A DNA stretch of 64,000 nucleotides from Actinomyces marseillensis. Lineage in GTDB: Bacteria > Actinomycetota > Actinomycetes > Actinomycetales > Actinomycetaceae. Below are positions 26,101 through 34,506 of the stretch, in pieces (the stretch's first letter is position 1; the number at the start of each line of letters is the position of its first letter). Below the pieces are notes generated by a model, which worked only from the letters and a program-made list of their open reading frames with translations, ran no database searches and was not told the origin of the DNA. Both the position numbers and the translations under genes were made by a program. The DNA lies in assembly GCF_900155605.1 (NCBI RefSeq), contig NZ_LT707420.1:918663-982662 (forward strand). Reading direction: 5' to 3'.

Positions 26101-26931
26101 AGGGTACTGCCCTGGCTGCTGTGGGTATTGGCCTGGTGTGGGGTACTGACCCTGTTGTGGGTATTGGCCGCCTTGGGGCTGGGCCTTCTTGCGGTTGTTC
26201 ATGACAACGAATGCACCGATGCCACCGATGACGATGACTGCCAAGACCAGCAAGAGGATCCACTTCGAGCCGGAAGAAGAGGAAGACGAGGTGGAATCAG
26301 GCGTTGAGGATGCTGCGCTGGTGGAGTCGGAATCTGCTGAGGCACTGCTTGTCGAACTGCTCTTCGCTGTGGAAGAAGCAGCTGCCTTACCGTCCGTACT
26401 GCCCTTTACTTTGACATTAATCTTGACATTGGACCAAGTGACTGTGCCCGTCGACTTATCGATCGTGCCGCCATTATCGGCAGAACTGGGAACCAAGCCG
26501 CCAGCGAACTTCGCAGTCACCTTCCCAATGCTGTCAATTTTGTCGTCGGGGAACTCTTTAGACATGACCTTCAACACGCCATCAGACTCGGAAGTGAAGG
26601 TGAAGTTGTTTCCAGAGACCTCCAAGAGCTCATCGATATCAGTTTCGTTGACCTCGGTGATTACATCACAGACGTTAACTGAGCCTTCTGTGTGGAACTT
26701 GGTGCTGAGCTCTGGGTTCTTGCTTGAAATGTAGCTGCATGTATACTCTGTCATCAAAGTCTTCGAGCTGTCCCTGAAATGCTGGGTATAGCTCAAGTGA
26801 GTTGCAGAGGTGAAATCGTAGGTCTCTTCCACGCTAAAACGCGGCTCGTCAGCGAAAGCTGGTCCTGTCGCCAACAAGAGGCTGGCTGTGAGTGCCAGGG
26901 CGCCTGCTGCCCCGATCGTGCGTCGCTTCAT
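26092..26931 (-). CDS. Array paralogue 2: single-pass membrane protein, QYPQ-repeat tail
   Basis: 279 residues from ATG 26931 (GAAGGAAC upstream). Signal peptide AGALALTASLLLATGPAFA. The ectodomain has MTEYTCSYISSKNPELS, a second Cys 22 residues on, NNFTFTSESDG and KFAGGLVPSSADNGG, then TGTVTWSN, closely matching paralogue 3. A long Ser/Ala/Thr/Asp linker precedes the helix (WILLLVLAVIVIGGIGAFV). The tail is short: GQYPQQGQYPTPGQYPQQ and a few more residues. Closest relative in the array is paralogue 3, from which it probably arose by tandem duplication. Confidence 0.72.
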   Translation of the reverse strand: MKRRTIGAAGALALTASLLLATGPAFADEPRFSVEETYDFTSATHLSYTQHFRDSSKTLMTEYTCSYISSKNPELSTKFHTEGSVNVCDVITEVNETDIDELLEVSGNNFTFTSESDGVLKVMSKEFPDDKIDSIGKVTAKFAGGLVPSSADNGGTIDKSTGTVTWSNVKINVKVKGSTDGKAAASSTAKSSSTSSASADSDSTSAASSTPDSTSSSSSSGSKWILLLVLAVIVIGGIGAFVVMNNRKKAQPQGGQYPQQGQYPTPGQYPQQPGQYPQG

Positions 26932-27065
26932 GAGAGTTCCTTCTCGATATATGAGGACAGACAAACAAAAGAATAGGCACAATCGTCGCGGCTGACGAAT
27001 TGTGTATCGTTTAAATTACAGAATGCTGAGTGGATGCTGAATGCGCAGCTTGGGGGTTAGCCCTG
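26922..27065. repeat. Direct repeat copy B (upstream of paralogue 2)
   Basis: Second copy of the ~144-base repeat, 965 bases from copy A, spanning the start of paralogue 2, the intergenic region and the end of paralogue 1. Confidence 0.85.
26970..26998 (-). promoter_or_regulatory. Promoter of paralogue 2
   Basis: TCGTCA, 17 bases, TATTCT on the minus strand, inside repeat copy B and identical to the paralogue 3 promoter in both hexamers. Confidence 0.6.
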
Positions 27066-27992
27066 CGGATACTGGCCTGGCTGCTGCGGATACTGCCCAG
27101 ATTGTTGCCCTTGTTCGGGTGGCTGCCATTGTTGTTGCTGCGGGTTGAACTGCTCTGGCTGTGGCGGAGGCGCTGCCTGCCATTGCTGTGGGGAAACCTG
27201 GCCCTGCGATGGGAAGTATTGAGTGTGCTGGGGGTATTGACCCGGTTGTGGCATAGGCTGCTCGATGATGGGGGCCGGGTACGTTCCTGGTGCAGGCATG
27301 GACTCTAAGTGGGGTTTCTTCTGACCTCGCAGCACCAAGAAAATTGCGGTGCCACCACCAATGAGGATCAGGCCAGCAACCCCGAGGAATATCCAGTTGT
27401 TGTTCGAAGAGGAAGAGACGTTAGAAGTTGGGGAGGAAGTTGGGGATTCGCTCGCCTCGGACGTAGGTGAAGCACCGGCTTTGGTAGTTCCCTTGACCGT
27501 CACATTCCGGGTGATGTGCGTCCAGGTGACGGTTGTCTGTTTCTCATTGATTTTTCCGTCAAAGTCTGCGGTCTTTGCGACCCAACCTTTAGGGAAGGTC
27601 ACACTGACTTCCTTAAAGGACATGCCTTCAAAACTCTTATCAATCAAGACGGCAGTCATAGAAGTAAAAGTGAACTCTGAACCGTCGATCTTTAGACGTT
27701 CGCTGACTGCGTCATCCTTAATGACCTGAACAAGGTCGCAAATACTGTTGGTGCCTTGTACTCGGAAGTGCGCCTGGGTGTAGTCTCCGGGTTTGCTCGT
27801 GCACTTGTCTTTGGTGATCGTCTGCCCGGTGGGATCGATCATGCTGACAGTGTGTCCAATTTCAGTTGGAGACGTGATCTGATAACTGTCTTTTAGTTCG
27901 TAGTACGGGTCGGCAAAAGAAGCGTTTCCTGCCGAAGCGCAAGTTATGGCGATCGCAAGTGCGCAGATGATTCCCAGCATGCGTTGCTTCAT
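27057..27992 (-). CDS. Array paralogue 1: single-pass membrane protein, Q/P-rich tail
   Basis: 311 residues from ATG 27992, preceded by AAAGGA. Signal peptide LGIICALAIAITCASAGNAS. The ectodomain has TITKDKCTSKPGDYTQAHF, a second Cys 20 residues on, SEFTFTSMTA and VSVTFPKGWVAKTADFDG, then TTVTWTH. Linker rich in Ser/Thr/Glu, one helix (WIFLGVAGLILIGGGTAIFL), then a tail with QQQQWQPPEQGQQ and a final GQYPQQPGQYPQG also found in paralogue 2. It is the promoter-proximal gene of the array. The 285 bases between it and the permease contain its promoter and nothing else I recognise. Confidence 0.72.
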   Translation of the reverse strand: MKQRMLGIICALAIAITCASAGNASFADPYYELKDSYQITSPTEIGHTVSMIDPTGQTITKDKCTSKPGDYTQAHFRVQGTNSICDLVQVIKDDAVSERLKIDGSEFTFTSMTAVLIDKSFEGMSFKEVSVTFPKGWVAKTADFDGKINEKQTTVTWTHITRNVTVKGTTKAGASPTSEASESPTSSPTSNVSSSSNNNWIFLGVAGLILIGGGTAIFLVLRGQKKPHLESMPAPGTYPAPIIEQPMPQPGQYPQHTQYFPSQGQVSPQQWQAAPPPQPEQFNPQQQQWQPPEQGQQSGQYPQQPGQYPQG

Positions 27993-28025
27993 CACAATTC
28001 CTTTGTCCAAGGGACGACTATTCAC

Positions 28026-28054
28026 AGAATAGGCATTGAATGCGATCGTGACGA
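28026..28054 (-). promoter_or_regulatory. Promoter of paralogue 1
   Basis: TCGTCA, 17 bases, TATTCT on the minus strand. The surrounding sequence differs from that upstream of paralogues 2 and 3, so conservation of the two hexamers, of the AATTCGTCA context and of TGCCTATTCT is informative. Confidence 0.6.
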
Positions 28055-28277
28055 ATTTGAATGTTGTCTGGATAGTGTGACTCTCTCAATGGATGGGTGT
28101 ATCCACTTTGCGGGGTACTTGATCATTTTCAGCAGTCGGTAACAGGGGTATAACTTTGCTCACACTCATGTCCAAAAGGTAAACAAAGCGGAAAGCTCAG
28201 GTCATGCAATGGCAGACTATGAGGACCAGAGTCGGCGGCGTCCGGCCGCGGACCGATAAACCATAGGAGAGTGCGGC

Positions 28278-29798
28278 ATGGAAACGCCGAACCCACGTGC
28301 AATGGAAGTGAACCTTGAGACTGACCAGCAGGTACAGTCCAAGGACAAGCCCCAGCGCACGGAACTCAAGCGTGGTTTATCAGCACGCCACATGCAGATG
28401 ATCGCTATCGGCGGCGCAATTGGCACCGGCCTCTTTGTCGCCTCGGGCGCAACAATCTCAACCGCAGGACCTGGCGGAGCCCTCACGGCCTATGCCGTCA
28501 TCGGCCTCATGGTCCTCTTGCTCATGCAATCTCTTGGTGAGATGAGCGCACACATGCCCGTTGCGGGATCATTCCAGACCTATGCCACTCGCTTCGTGAG
28601 CCCCTCATTCGGCTTCGCAATGGGATGGAACTACTGGTTCAACTGGGCGATCACCGTCGCAGCCGAACTCGTCGCCTCGGGACTTGTCATGTCCTACTGG
28701 TTGCCGAGCGTCCCTTCCTGGGTCTGGGCAATCTCCTTCCTCTTCCTTCTTACATTCCTCAACGCGCTGAGCGCGCGGGTTTATGGTGAGGCAGAATTCT
28801 GGTTCGCCCTGATCAAGGTCATCACCGTCATCGTCTTCCTGATTTCAGGCACTCTGATGATCTTCGGAATCTTCAATGACTCCCCGGGAGTTCAGAACTG
28901 GACCGCCGGAGATGCTCCCTTCCACGGTGGATTCTTGTCCATCATTTCGGTCTTCATGATTGCAGGCTTCTCTTTCCAGGGAACCGAACTTGTCGGTGTT
29001 GCAGCAGGTGAATCCTCTAATCCTCGCCGCGACGTGCCTCGAGCAATCAAGACCGTGTTCTGGCGCATCATGTTCTTCTACATTGGCGCAATCGCCATCA
29101 TTGGAACGCTGATTCCTTACACCGATCCGAACCTCTTGCGTGACAGTGCTGCAGACATTGCCTACTCGCCCTTCACTCTGGTCTTCGAGCGTATGGGTGT
29201 TGCCGCTGCAGCAGCAGTGATGAATGCCGTCATTCTGACCGCAATCCTCTCCGCAGGAAACTCGGGCCTGTACGCCTCCACGCGAATGCTGCACTCGATG
29301 GCACTCATCGGGCAGGCGCCTCGCTTCTTCGCAAAGGTCACGCGTCACGGCGTACCGATCTACGCAATGCTGGCCACCTCCGCCGTCGGCGCACTCGGAT
29401 TCGTTGCGGCACTGGTGAGTGAAGATACTGCCTACACATGGCTGCTCAATGTTTCGGGTCTGTCCGGATTCATCGTCTGGCTGGGTATTGCGGCCTGCCA
29501 CTGGCGCTTCCGCAGGGCCTACGTCAAGCAGGGCCACTCCCTCGATGAGCTTCCCTACAAAGCACCCTTCTTCCCCTTCGGTCCGATTCTTGCCTTCGGT
29601 ATGTGCTTGATCGTTCTGCTGGGCCAGAATTACGAGGCCATCTTCCGTGGACAGCTTCTGCAAGTCGCCTCCTCGTACATCGGACTTCCGGTCTTCTTGC
29701 TGATCTGGCTGGGCTACCACCTGGTGAAGAAGGACCGCACCGTGAGCTTGGATGAAATGGATGTTGAAGGCGTAACCGTAACGCCTGAAAACGCATAG
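28278..29798 (+). CDS. Amino acid permease (APC family, lysine-permease-like)
   Basis: A 506-residue transporter with 12 expected helices. The first helix motif is IAIGGAIGTGLFVASGATIS, preceded by LKRGLSARHMQMI; other family elements are PVAGSFQTYATRFV, GWNYWFNWAITVAAEL and FQGTELVGVAAGES. The pattern is closest to LysP-type proton symporters for basic amino acids, but substrate is not proven. N-terminal 35 residues are hydrophilic and cytoplasmic. ATG 28278 follows AGGAGAG; a second ATG lies 14 codons on. Monocistronic with a terminator behind it. Confidence 0.9.
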   Translation: METPNPRAMEVNLETDQQVQSKDKPQRTELKRGLSARHMQMIAIGGAIGTGLFVASGATISTAGPGGALTAYAVIGLMVLLLMQSLGEMSAHMPVAGSFQTYATRFVSPSFGFAMGWNYWFNWAITVAAELVASGLVMSYWLPSVPSWVWAISFLFLLTFLNALSARVYGEAEFWFALIKVITVIVFLISGTLMIFGIFNDSPGVQNWTAGDAPFHGGFLSIISVFMIAGFSFQGTELVGVAAGESSNPRRDVPRAIKTVFWRIMFFYIGAIAIIGTLIPYTDPNLLRDSAADIAYSPFTLVFERMGVAAAAAVMNAVILTAILSAGNSGLYASTRMLHSMALIGQAPRFFAKVTRHGVPIYAMLATSAVGALGFVAALVSEDTAYTWLLNVSGLSGFIVWLGIAACHWRFRRAYVKQGHSLDELPYKAPFFPFGPILAFGMCLIVLLGQNYEAIFRGQLLQVASSYIGLPVFLLIWLGYHLVKKDRTVSLDEMDVEGVTVTPENA

Positions 29799-29818
29799 TG
29801 GTGAGCTGGTAAACAGCG

Positions 29819-29849
29819 TTCGGGGGAGGCAGAAACTGCCTCCCCCGAA
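29819..29849 (+). terminator. Terminator after the permease gene
   Basis: Perfect 14-bp stem TTCGGGGGAGGCAG / complement with an AAA loop, followed by TTGTTTATT. Confidence 0.85.
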
Positions 29850-29888
29850 TTGTTTATTCTCGCAGTGGACTGTGCAATCTATGAATGA

Positions 29889-30683
29889 CTACTTCGCTGG
29901 TTCGATGCTTACCTGCGCGGGCAAATTGAGGATCCCTACGGGGCAGGTCACCCCATTGGGGCCGTGATTGCAGTATCCATCAGGGTTCTTCTCCAAGTAC
30001 GCCTGGTGGTAGTCCTCAGCGAGGTAGAAAGGGCCACCCGACTGAGCAAAGCACGCCCCGGCCTCGCCAATCGTTGTGTAGCAGCGGGCTCCCGGCACCG
30101 CGCGCTCCAACTCAGCCACCCACGCACCGCGCAGAAGCGATGCCATCTCAGCCTGCCTCGGCGTCGTCACCCAAATCGCACTGCGGTACTGCGTGCCCAC
30201 GTCGTTGCCGTGGCGATTAGACCGAGTGGAATCGTGGTTTTCGAAGAAGGTCTTGAGCAGGCTTGCTCCGCCTTCGCCGGTTACGGAGGGGTCGTAGACC
30301 ATCACGACAGTCTCGGCGTGGCCCGTGCGCCCCGTGCACACCTCTCGGTAAGTCGGATTTGCGTTCCCGCCGCCCATGTAACCAACGGCAGTTGCCCACA
30401 CGCCCTTCTGGCGCCAGAAAATACGCTCCACACCCCAAAAGCAACCCGCAGCAAGGTAGAGCACCTCGAATCCATCGGGAACCGGATCAGTCGCGCGCGT
30501 CCCATTCACCGGGTGAAGTTCGAGCGCGTCCAAGATTGGGTGTCTGCCACCCGGCATATCCGCCGGAAGAGTGCCCGCAGTGGGGGAGTCCAGGTAGCGC
30601 TCTACCCCCTCCGATAGACGAGGCCATGCCTGGTGTGGTCCTGCGGCATAGCGCTGGGAGGTGGGTGAAGGATCGGTGGCCAT
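29889..30683 (-). CDS. msrA: Peptide-methionine (S)-S-oxide reductase
   Basis: 264 residues from ATG 30683, chosen because AAAGGAG is correctly spaced; the frame is open further upstream without a ribosome site. The catalytic AAGCFWGVERIFW holds the active Cys. GYMGGGNANPTYREVC, GHAETVVMVYDP, FFENHDSTRSNRHGNDVGTQYRSAI and YHQAYLEKNPDGYC complete the MsrA fold. It reduces methionine-S-sulphoxide in damaged proteins using thioredoxin. An N-terminal extension of ~75 residues precedes the catalytic domain, as in other actinobacterial and plant-type forms. Confidence 0.93.
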   Translation of the reverse strand: MATDPSPTSQRYAAGPHQAWPRLSEGVERYLDSPTAGTLPADMPGGRHPILDALELHPVNGTRATDPVPDGFEVLYLAAGCFWGVERIFWRQKGVWATAVGYMGGGNANPTYREVCTGRTGHAETVVMVYDPSVTGEGGASLLKTFFENHDSTRSNRHGNDVGTQYRSAIWVTTPRQAEMASLLRGAWVAELERAVPGARCYTTIGEAGACFAQSGGPFYLAEDYHQAYLEKNPDGYCNHGPNGVTCPVGILNLPAQVSIEPAK

Positions 30684-30787
30684 CTTTGGCTCCTTTAGTG
30701 TGTGGCAGCGAGGTGCTCTCTGCCGCTGACGGATGGGGCTATCTATCCCGTATTCTATGGCGATACTCAAGTCTTGGCAGAAAAAAA

Positions 30788-30819
30788 TGTGGCCCCTGCA
30801 GTTTCCTGCAAGGGCCACA
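30788..30819 (-). terminator. Terminator of rpsT
   Basis: Stem TGTGGCCC-TGCA / complement with one mismatch, followed on the minus strand by a run of T (the A-run at 30780-30787 on the plus strand). Confidence 0.85.
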
Positions 30820-30832
30820 ACAAGCGTTTAGA

Positions 30833-31096
30833 TCAGCCGAGCGACTGGACGCGACGGGCAAGCTTGGACTTGCGGTTCGCGGCCTGGTTGCGGTGAATAA
30901 CACCCTTCGAGACGGCCTTGTCGAGCTTGCGCGAAGCAATGCGCAGAGCTTCGATTGCTGCTTCCTTGTCGCCAGCCTCGACGGCTTCGCGAGTCCTGCG
31001 CACCAGGGTCTTCAGTTCAGACTTGACAGCCAGGTTGCGCTGACGGCGCTTCTCGTTGGTGCGGATCCGCTTGATCTGAGACTTAATGTTCGCCAC
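30833..31096 (-). CDS. rpsT: 30S ribosomal protein S20
   Basis: 87 residues, rich in Lys/Arg/Ala: [19 protein letters not shown] at the start and [20 protein letters not shown] at the end, the S20 pattern. It binds 16S rRNA early in 30S assembly. GTG 31096 follows AAGGAG. It is divergent from lepA; the 290 bases between hold both promoters and no other gene I can see. Confidence 0.97.
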   Translation of the reverse strand: MANIKSQIKRIRTNEKRRQRNLAVKSELKTLVRRTREAVEAGDKEAAIEALRIASRKLDKAVSKGVIHRNQAANRKSKLARRVQSLG

Positions 31097-31386
31097 AGTC
31101 GGATTACTCCTTGGTCTTTCGTACGTACAGGTCGGTGAGGGCTGTGTCAGTGCCGGGACTGGGGCATGGGGACACCCGCAAACGGCTCTAACCAGACCCC
31201 CTGCCCGACCAGGCTGGGAGTCCGATCAACAACTCTACCAGAAAAATAGGAACCTAACGACCCCCGGAATGCTCACATCCGCTTGAGAAATGGTGAGAAC
31301 GCACACCCTATCGGCGTGGAATTGGCATGCCCGTGCCTACTAATGGGACGATAGATCAGACGTCACAATCCTTCCGGAGGTCCTGT

Positions 31387-33246
31387 TTGTCCCCGATTCC
31401 TACTCCCGAGCAGGCCAAGCTGATTCAGCCCTCGGCCACCCCGCAGGAACGCATCCGCAATTTCTGCATCATCGCTCACATCGATCATGGCAAGTCCACC
31501 TTGGCTGACCGTATGCTTCAGCTCACCGGGGTGGTTGCAAGTCGAGACATGCGCGACCAATACCTGGACCGCATGGATATTGAGCGCGAACGTGGCATCA
31601 CCATCAAAAGCCAGGCCGTGCGTATGCCTTGGGCCTTCGAAGGGGAGCCTTTCGCTCTCAATATGATCGACACACCCGGACACGTGGACTTCACCTACGA
31701 GGTCTCAAGGTCCCTGGCCGCCTGCGAAGGCGCCGTCCTTCTCGTCGATGCCGCCCAGGGGATCGAAGCACAGACCTTGGCGAACCTCTACCTAGCTTTA
31801 GAGAACGATCTGACCATCATCCCGGTCTTGAACAAGATCGATCTTCCGGGCGCACAGCCCGAAAAATACGCACAGGAAATCGCTCAGCTCATTGGCGTCG
31901 AAGTGGATGATGTTCTGCGCGTCTCCGGCAAGACCGGTGAGGGCGTTCCGGACCTCCTTGACGAGATTGTTCGTCAGATCCCCTCACCTACGGGTAACCC
32001 CGAGGGGCCGACGCGTGCGATGATCTTCGACTCCGTTTACGACACGTATCGAGGCGTCGTTACCTATGTCCGAGTCGTCGATGGCATGCTCTCCACTCGT
32101 GAACGCGTGCGAATGATGTCTACCGGCGCAACTCACGAACTGCTTGAAATTGGTGTTATTTCACCTGAGCCAACTCCTGCTCCAGGAATCGCTGCCGGCG
32201 AAGTTGGCTACCTTATTACCGGCGTGAAGGATGTTCGCCAGTCCCGCGTTGGTGACACCATGACCTCAGCTGTTCGTGGTGCTGAAGAACCTCTCGCTGG
32301 CTATCGCGACCCGCGCCCCATGGTCTTTTCGGGTATTTACCCCGTTGATGGCTCTGATTTCCCGGATCTGCGCGACGCTTTGGAACGCCTCCAGCTCAAC
32401 GATGCAGCGCTGACCTTCGAGCCTGAATCCAGCGCGGCCCTGGGCTTTGGCTTCCGCTGCGGATTCCTTGGACTGCTGCACCTGGAAATCATCCGCGAAC
32501 GCCTCGAGCGCGAATTCAAACTGGACCTGATCGCAACCGCGCCCAACGTCGTCTACAAGGTCGTTGCAGAAGACGGCACCGAGGTCCAAGTTGATAACCC
32601 CTCTGAATTCCCCGAAGGGAAGATCTCTGAAGTCCGCGAACCCGTCGTGAACGCGACAATCCTGACCCCAACTGAATTCACGGGAACGATCATGGAACTG
32701 TGCCAAGATCGTCGTGGAACCATGCGAGGAATGGACTACCTCTCAGAAGATCGCGTCGAGCTGCACTACCAGCTCCCCCTTGCAGAGATCGTCTTCGACT
32801 TCTTCGACCACCTCAAGTCGCGCACTCGCGGCTATGCCTCGCTTGACTACCACGAGAGCGGCGAGCAGGTTGCTGACCTCGTCAAGGTCGATATTCTCCT
32901 GAACGGAGACCGCGTCGATGCCTTCAGTGCGATCGTCCACAAGGACCAGGCCTACGCCTACGGTCTGCGCATGACGAAGCGCCTCAAGGAACTGATCCCT
33001 CGCCAACAATTCGAAATTCCCGTGCAGGCGGCTGTTGGTGCCAGGGTTATTGCTCGCGAGAACATTAGGGCTCTGCGCAAGGACATGCTTGCGAAGTGTT
33101 ATGGCGGTGACATCACCCGTAAGCGCAAGCTGCTCGAGAAGCAGAAGGAAGGCAAGAAGCGCATGAAGTCCATCGGTCGCGTGGACGTGCCGCAGGAAGC
33201 CTTCATCGCGGCCTTGACCTCCGATGTGCCCACCGGAAAGAAATGA
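31387..33246 (+). CDS. lepA: Elongation factor 4 (LepA) GTPase
   Basis: 619 residues from TTG 31387, chosen because GGAGG stands six bases before it and the length then matches the family; ATG 31327 gives a 20-residue extension with no ribosome site. Domains: G domain with [15 protein letters not shown] and [23 protein letters not shown] for guanine specificity, then domains II, III and V, and the LepA-specific C-terminal domain ending [19 protein letters not shown]. It acts on stalled or mistranslocated ribosomes. Followed by trmB with a four-base overlap. Confidence 0.97.
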   Translation: MSPIPTPEQAKLIQPSATPQERIRNFCIIAHIDHGKSTLADRMLQLTGVVASRDMRDQYLDRMDIERERGITIKSQAVRMPWAFEGEPFALNMIDTPGHVDFTYEVSRSLAACEGAVLLVDAAQGIEAQTLANLYLALENDLTIIPVLNKIDLPGAQPEKYAQEIAQLIGVEVDDVLRVSGKTGEGVPDLLDEIVRQIPSPTGNPEGPTRAMIFDSVYDTYRGVVTYVRVVDGMLSTRERVRMMSTGATHELLEIGVISPEPTPAPGIAAGEVGYLITGVKDVRQSRVGDTMTSAVRGAEEPLAGYRDPRPMVFSGIYPVDGSDFPDLRDALERLQLNDAALTFEPESSAALGFGFRCGFLGLLHLEIIRERLEREFKLDLIATAPNVVYKVVAEDGTEVQVDNPSEFPEGKISEVREPVVNATILTPTEFTGTIMELCQDRRGTMRGMDYLSEDRVELHYQLPLAEIVFDFFDHLKSRTRGYASLDYHESGEQVADLVKVDILLNGDRVDAFSAIVHKDQAYAYGLRMTKRLKELIPRQQFEIPVQAAVGARVIARENIRALRKDMLAKCYGGDITRKRKLLEKQKEGKKRMKSIGRVDVPQEAFIAALTSDVPTGKK

Positions 33247-34121
33247 CCGTGGCAGAGGATAGCGAGGCTGCGGGCGGGGCAGCAGCACAGGCTACTGATG
33301 TCGCTCAGTCTGCTGGCGCTAATGCGCGCAATGGCCGCCGATCTGGAGACGTCCCAGAGGGGACCGTTTTCATGAGCCGGACGAAGTCCTTTACGCGCCG
33401 GAGCCGTGAGCTCCCCGTCAACCTTGCGCGCACGTGGGAGGCGCATGCCGACCGCTATGTCATTGAACCTCGACGAGGCATTGGCTACACGACTGTTGCC
33501 GACGATTTCCATCTGGACACCGAGGAACTCTTTGACAGGCGGGCGCCGCTGACCCTTGAAATTGGTTCGGGGACGGGCGAGCAGATCGTAGCCGCGGCAG
33601 TGGCCAACCCCGATCGTGATTACCTTGCGCTCGAGGTGTGGGTGCCTGGGATTGCCAAGCTGATTTCCAAGGCAGTGGATGCGGGCGTTGATAACATTCG
33701 AGTGCTCGAGGCCGATGTAGCACAGGCGCTCCCGATCATGCTGGGCGATGCCTGCCTTGACGAGGTCTGGACCTTCTTCCCTGACCCGTGGAGGAAAGCG
33801 CGCCACCGCAAGCGCCGACTCGTCAGTGATGACTTCGCGCTCCAAGTTGCCCGAGTGCTCCGCGATGGGGGAGTGTGGCGTCTTGCGACCGACTGGGATG
33901 ATTACGCCTGGCAAATGCGAGATGTGATTGAAGGATGCCCACTCTTTGAGAATCCTTACGTGGGGCAAAGGCCTGATCCCGAGGATCCCGAACCAAAGCG
34001 CGGTGGTTTCGCGCCGCGCTATGAAGGACGTGTCGTTACTCATTTTGAAACGCGCGGGATCGATGCTGGGCGTCGTGTACATGACGTTATCGGAGTCCGG
34101 CTTCCACGTGAAAGCGTGTAG
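33243..34121 (+). CDS. trmB: tRNA (guanine-N7-)-methyltransferase
   Basis: 292 residues. The first 45 are low-complexity (Ala/Gly/Glu-rich) and not part of the enzyme. The Rossmann SAM site is [39 protein letters not shown] and [12 protein letters not shown] are the TrmB hallmarks. It makes m7G46 in tRNA. ATG 33243 overlaps the lepA stop (ATGA), so translation is coupled. An internal ATG (33372) after GAGGGG could also serve as a start. Confidence 0.94.
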   Translation: MTVAEDSEAAGGAAAQATDVAQSAGANARNGRRSGDVPEGTVFMSRTKSFTRRSRELPVNLARTWEAHADRYVIEPRRGIGYTTVADDFHLDTEELFDRRAPLTLEIGSGTGEQIVAAAVANPDRDYLALEVWVPGIAKLISKAVDAGVDNIRVLEADVAQALPIMLGDACLDEVWTFFPDPWRKARHRKRRLVSDDFALQVARVLRDGGVWRLATDWDDYAWQMRDVIEGCPLFENPYVGQRPDPEDPEPKRGGFAPRYEGRVVTHFETRGIDAGRRVHDVIGVRLPRESV

Positions 34122-34506
34122 CCACATCCAATGTCAGCCTCGCTATGTTTTCCCACTTCACAAAGAGATACAGGTGACATTTAGGGTGTTCATATTTCAC
34201 CTGGTTGACAATTTCTATATGCTGGCTGTGCATTGAGATTTCACTCCAACGTGAAACTCCGGCTTCCTCTTCGCGATAGGCGGATCTGCGAAGAGTGGAG
34301 ATGCGTTCTGCTAGCAGAACGCACGGGGACGGGGCTTTCTCGATGAACCGAGAAAGCCCCGCCTCGGTCCGCAACGTGTGCCCGTCTTCTTCGCTTAGGA
34401 GAAGACGGGCACAGCTGTATTCGCGCCAAAACACGAAGTGTTCTTTTTGAGCGTTTTATGGAAACATTGTGTAATCCATCCCACATTCATCAAGGAAGAA
34501 AGAACA
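34122..34506 (+). other. 385-base non-coding region with three strong stem-loops before the MFS gene
   Basis: No gene is convincing here. Three inverted repeats follow each other: a 22-base perfect palindrome (TGCGTTCTGC-TA-GCAGAACGCA, 34302-34323); a 13-bp stem beginning CGGGGCTTTCTCG (34330-34342 with 34349-34361); and a 13-bp stem beginning GTGCCCGTCTTCT (34378-34390 with 34400-34412). A weak hairpin AACAC-GAA-GTGTT with a CTTTTT tail comes after. A TTGACA at 34205-34210 might start a leader RNA. It could be a structured 5' leader, a small RNA or terminators of trmB; I cannot decide. Confidence 0.55.

Noticed and set aside
34087-34434. 115-codon minus-strand frame between trmB and the MFS gene
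   Set aside because: It runs straight through three strong inverted repeats and has no family resemblance, so the region is treated as non-coding.
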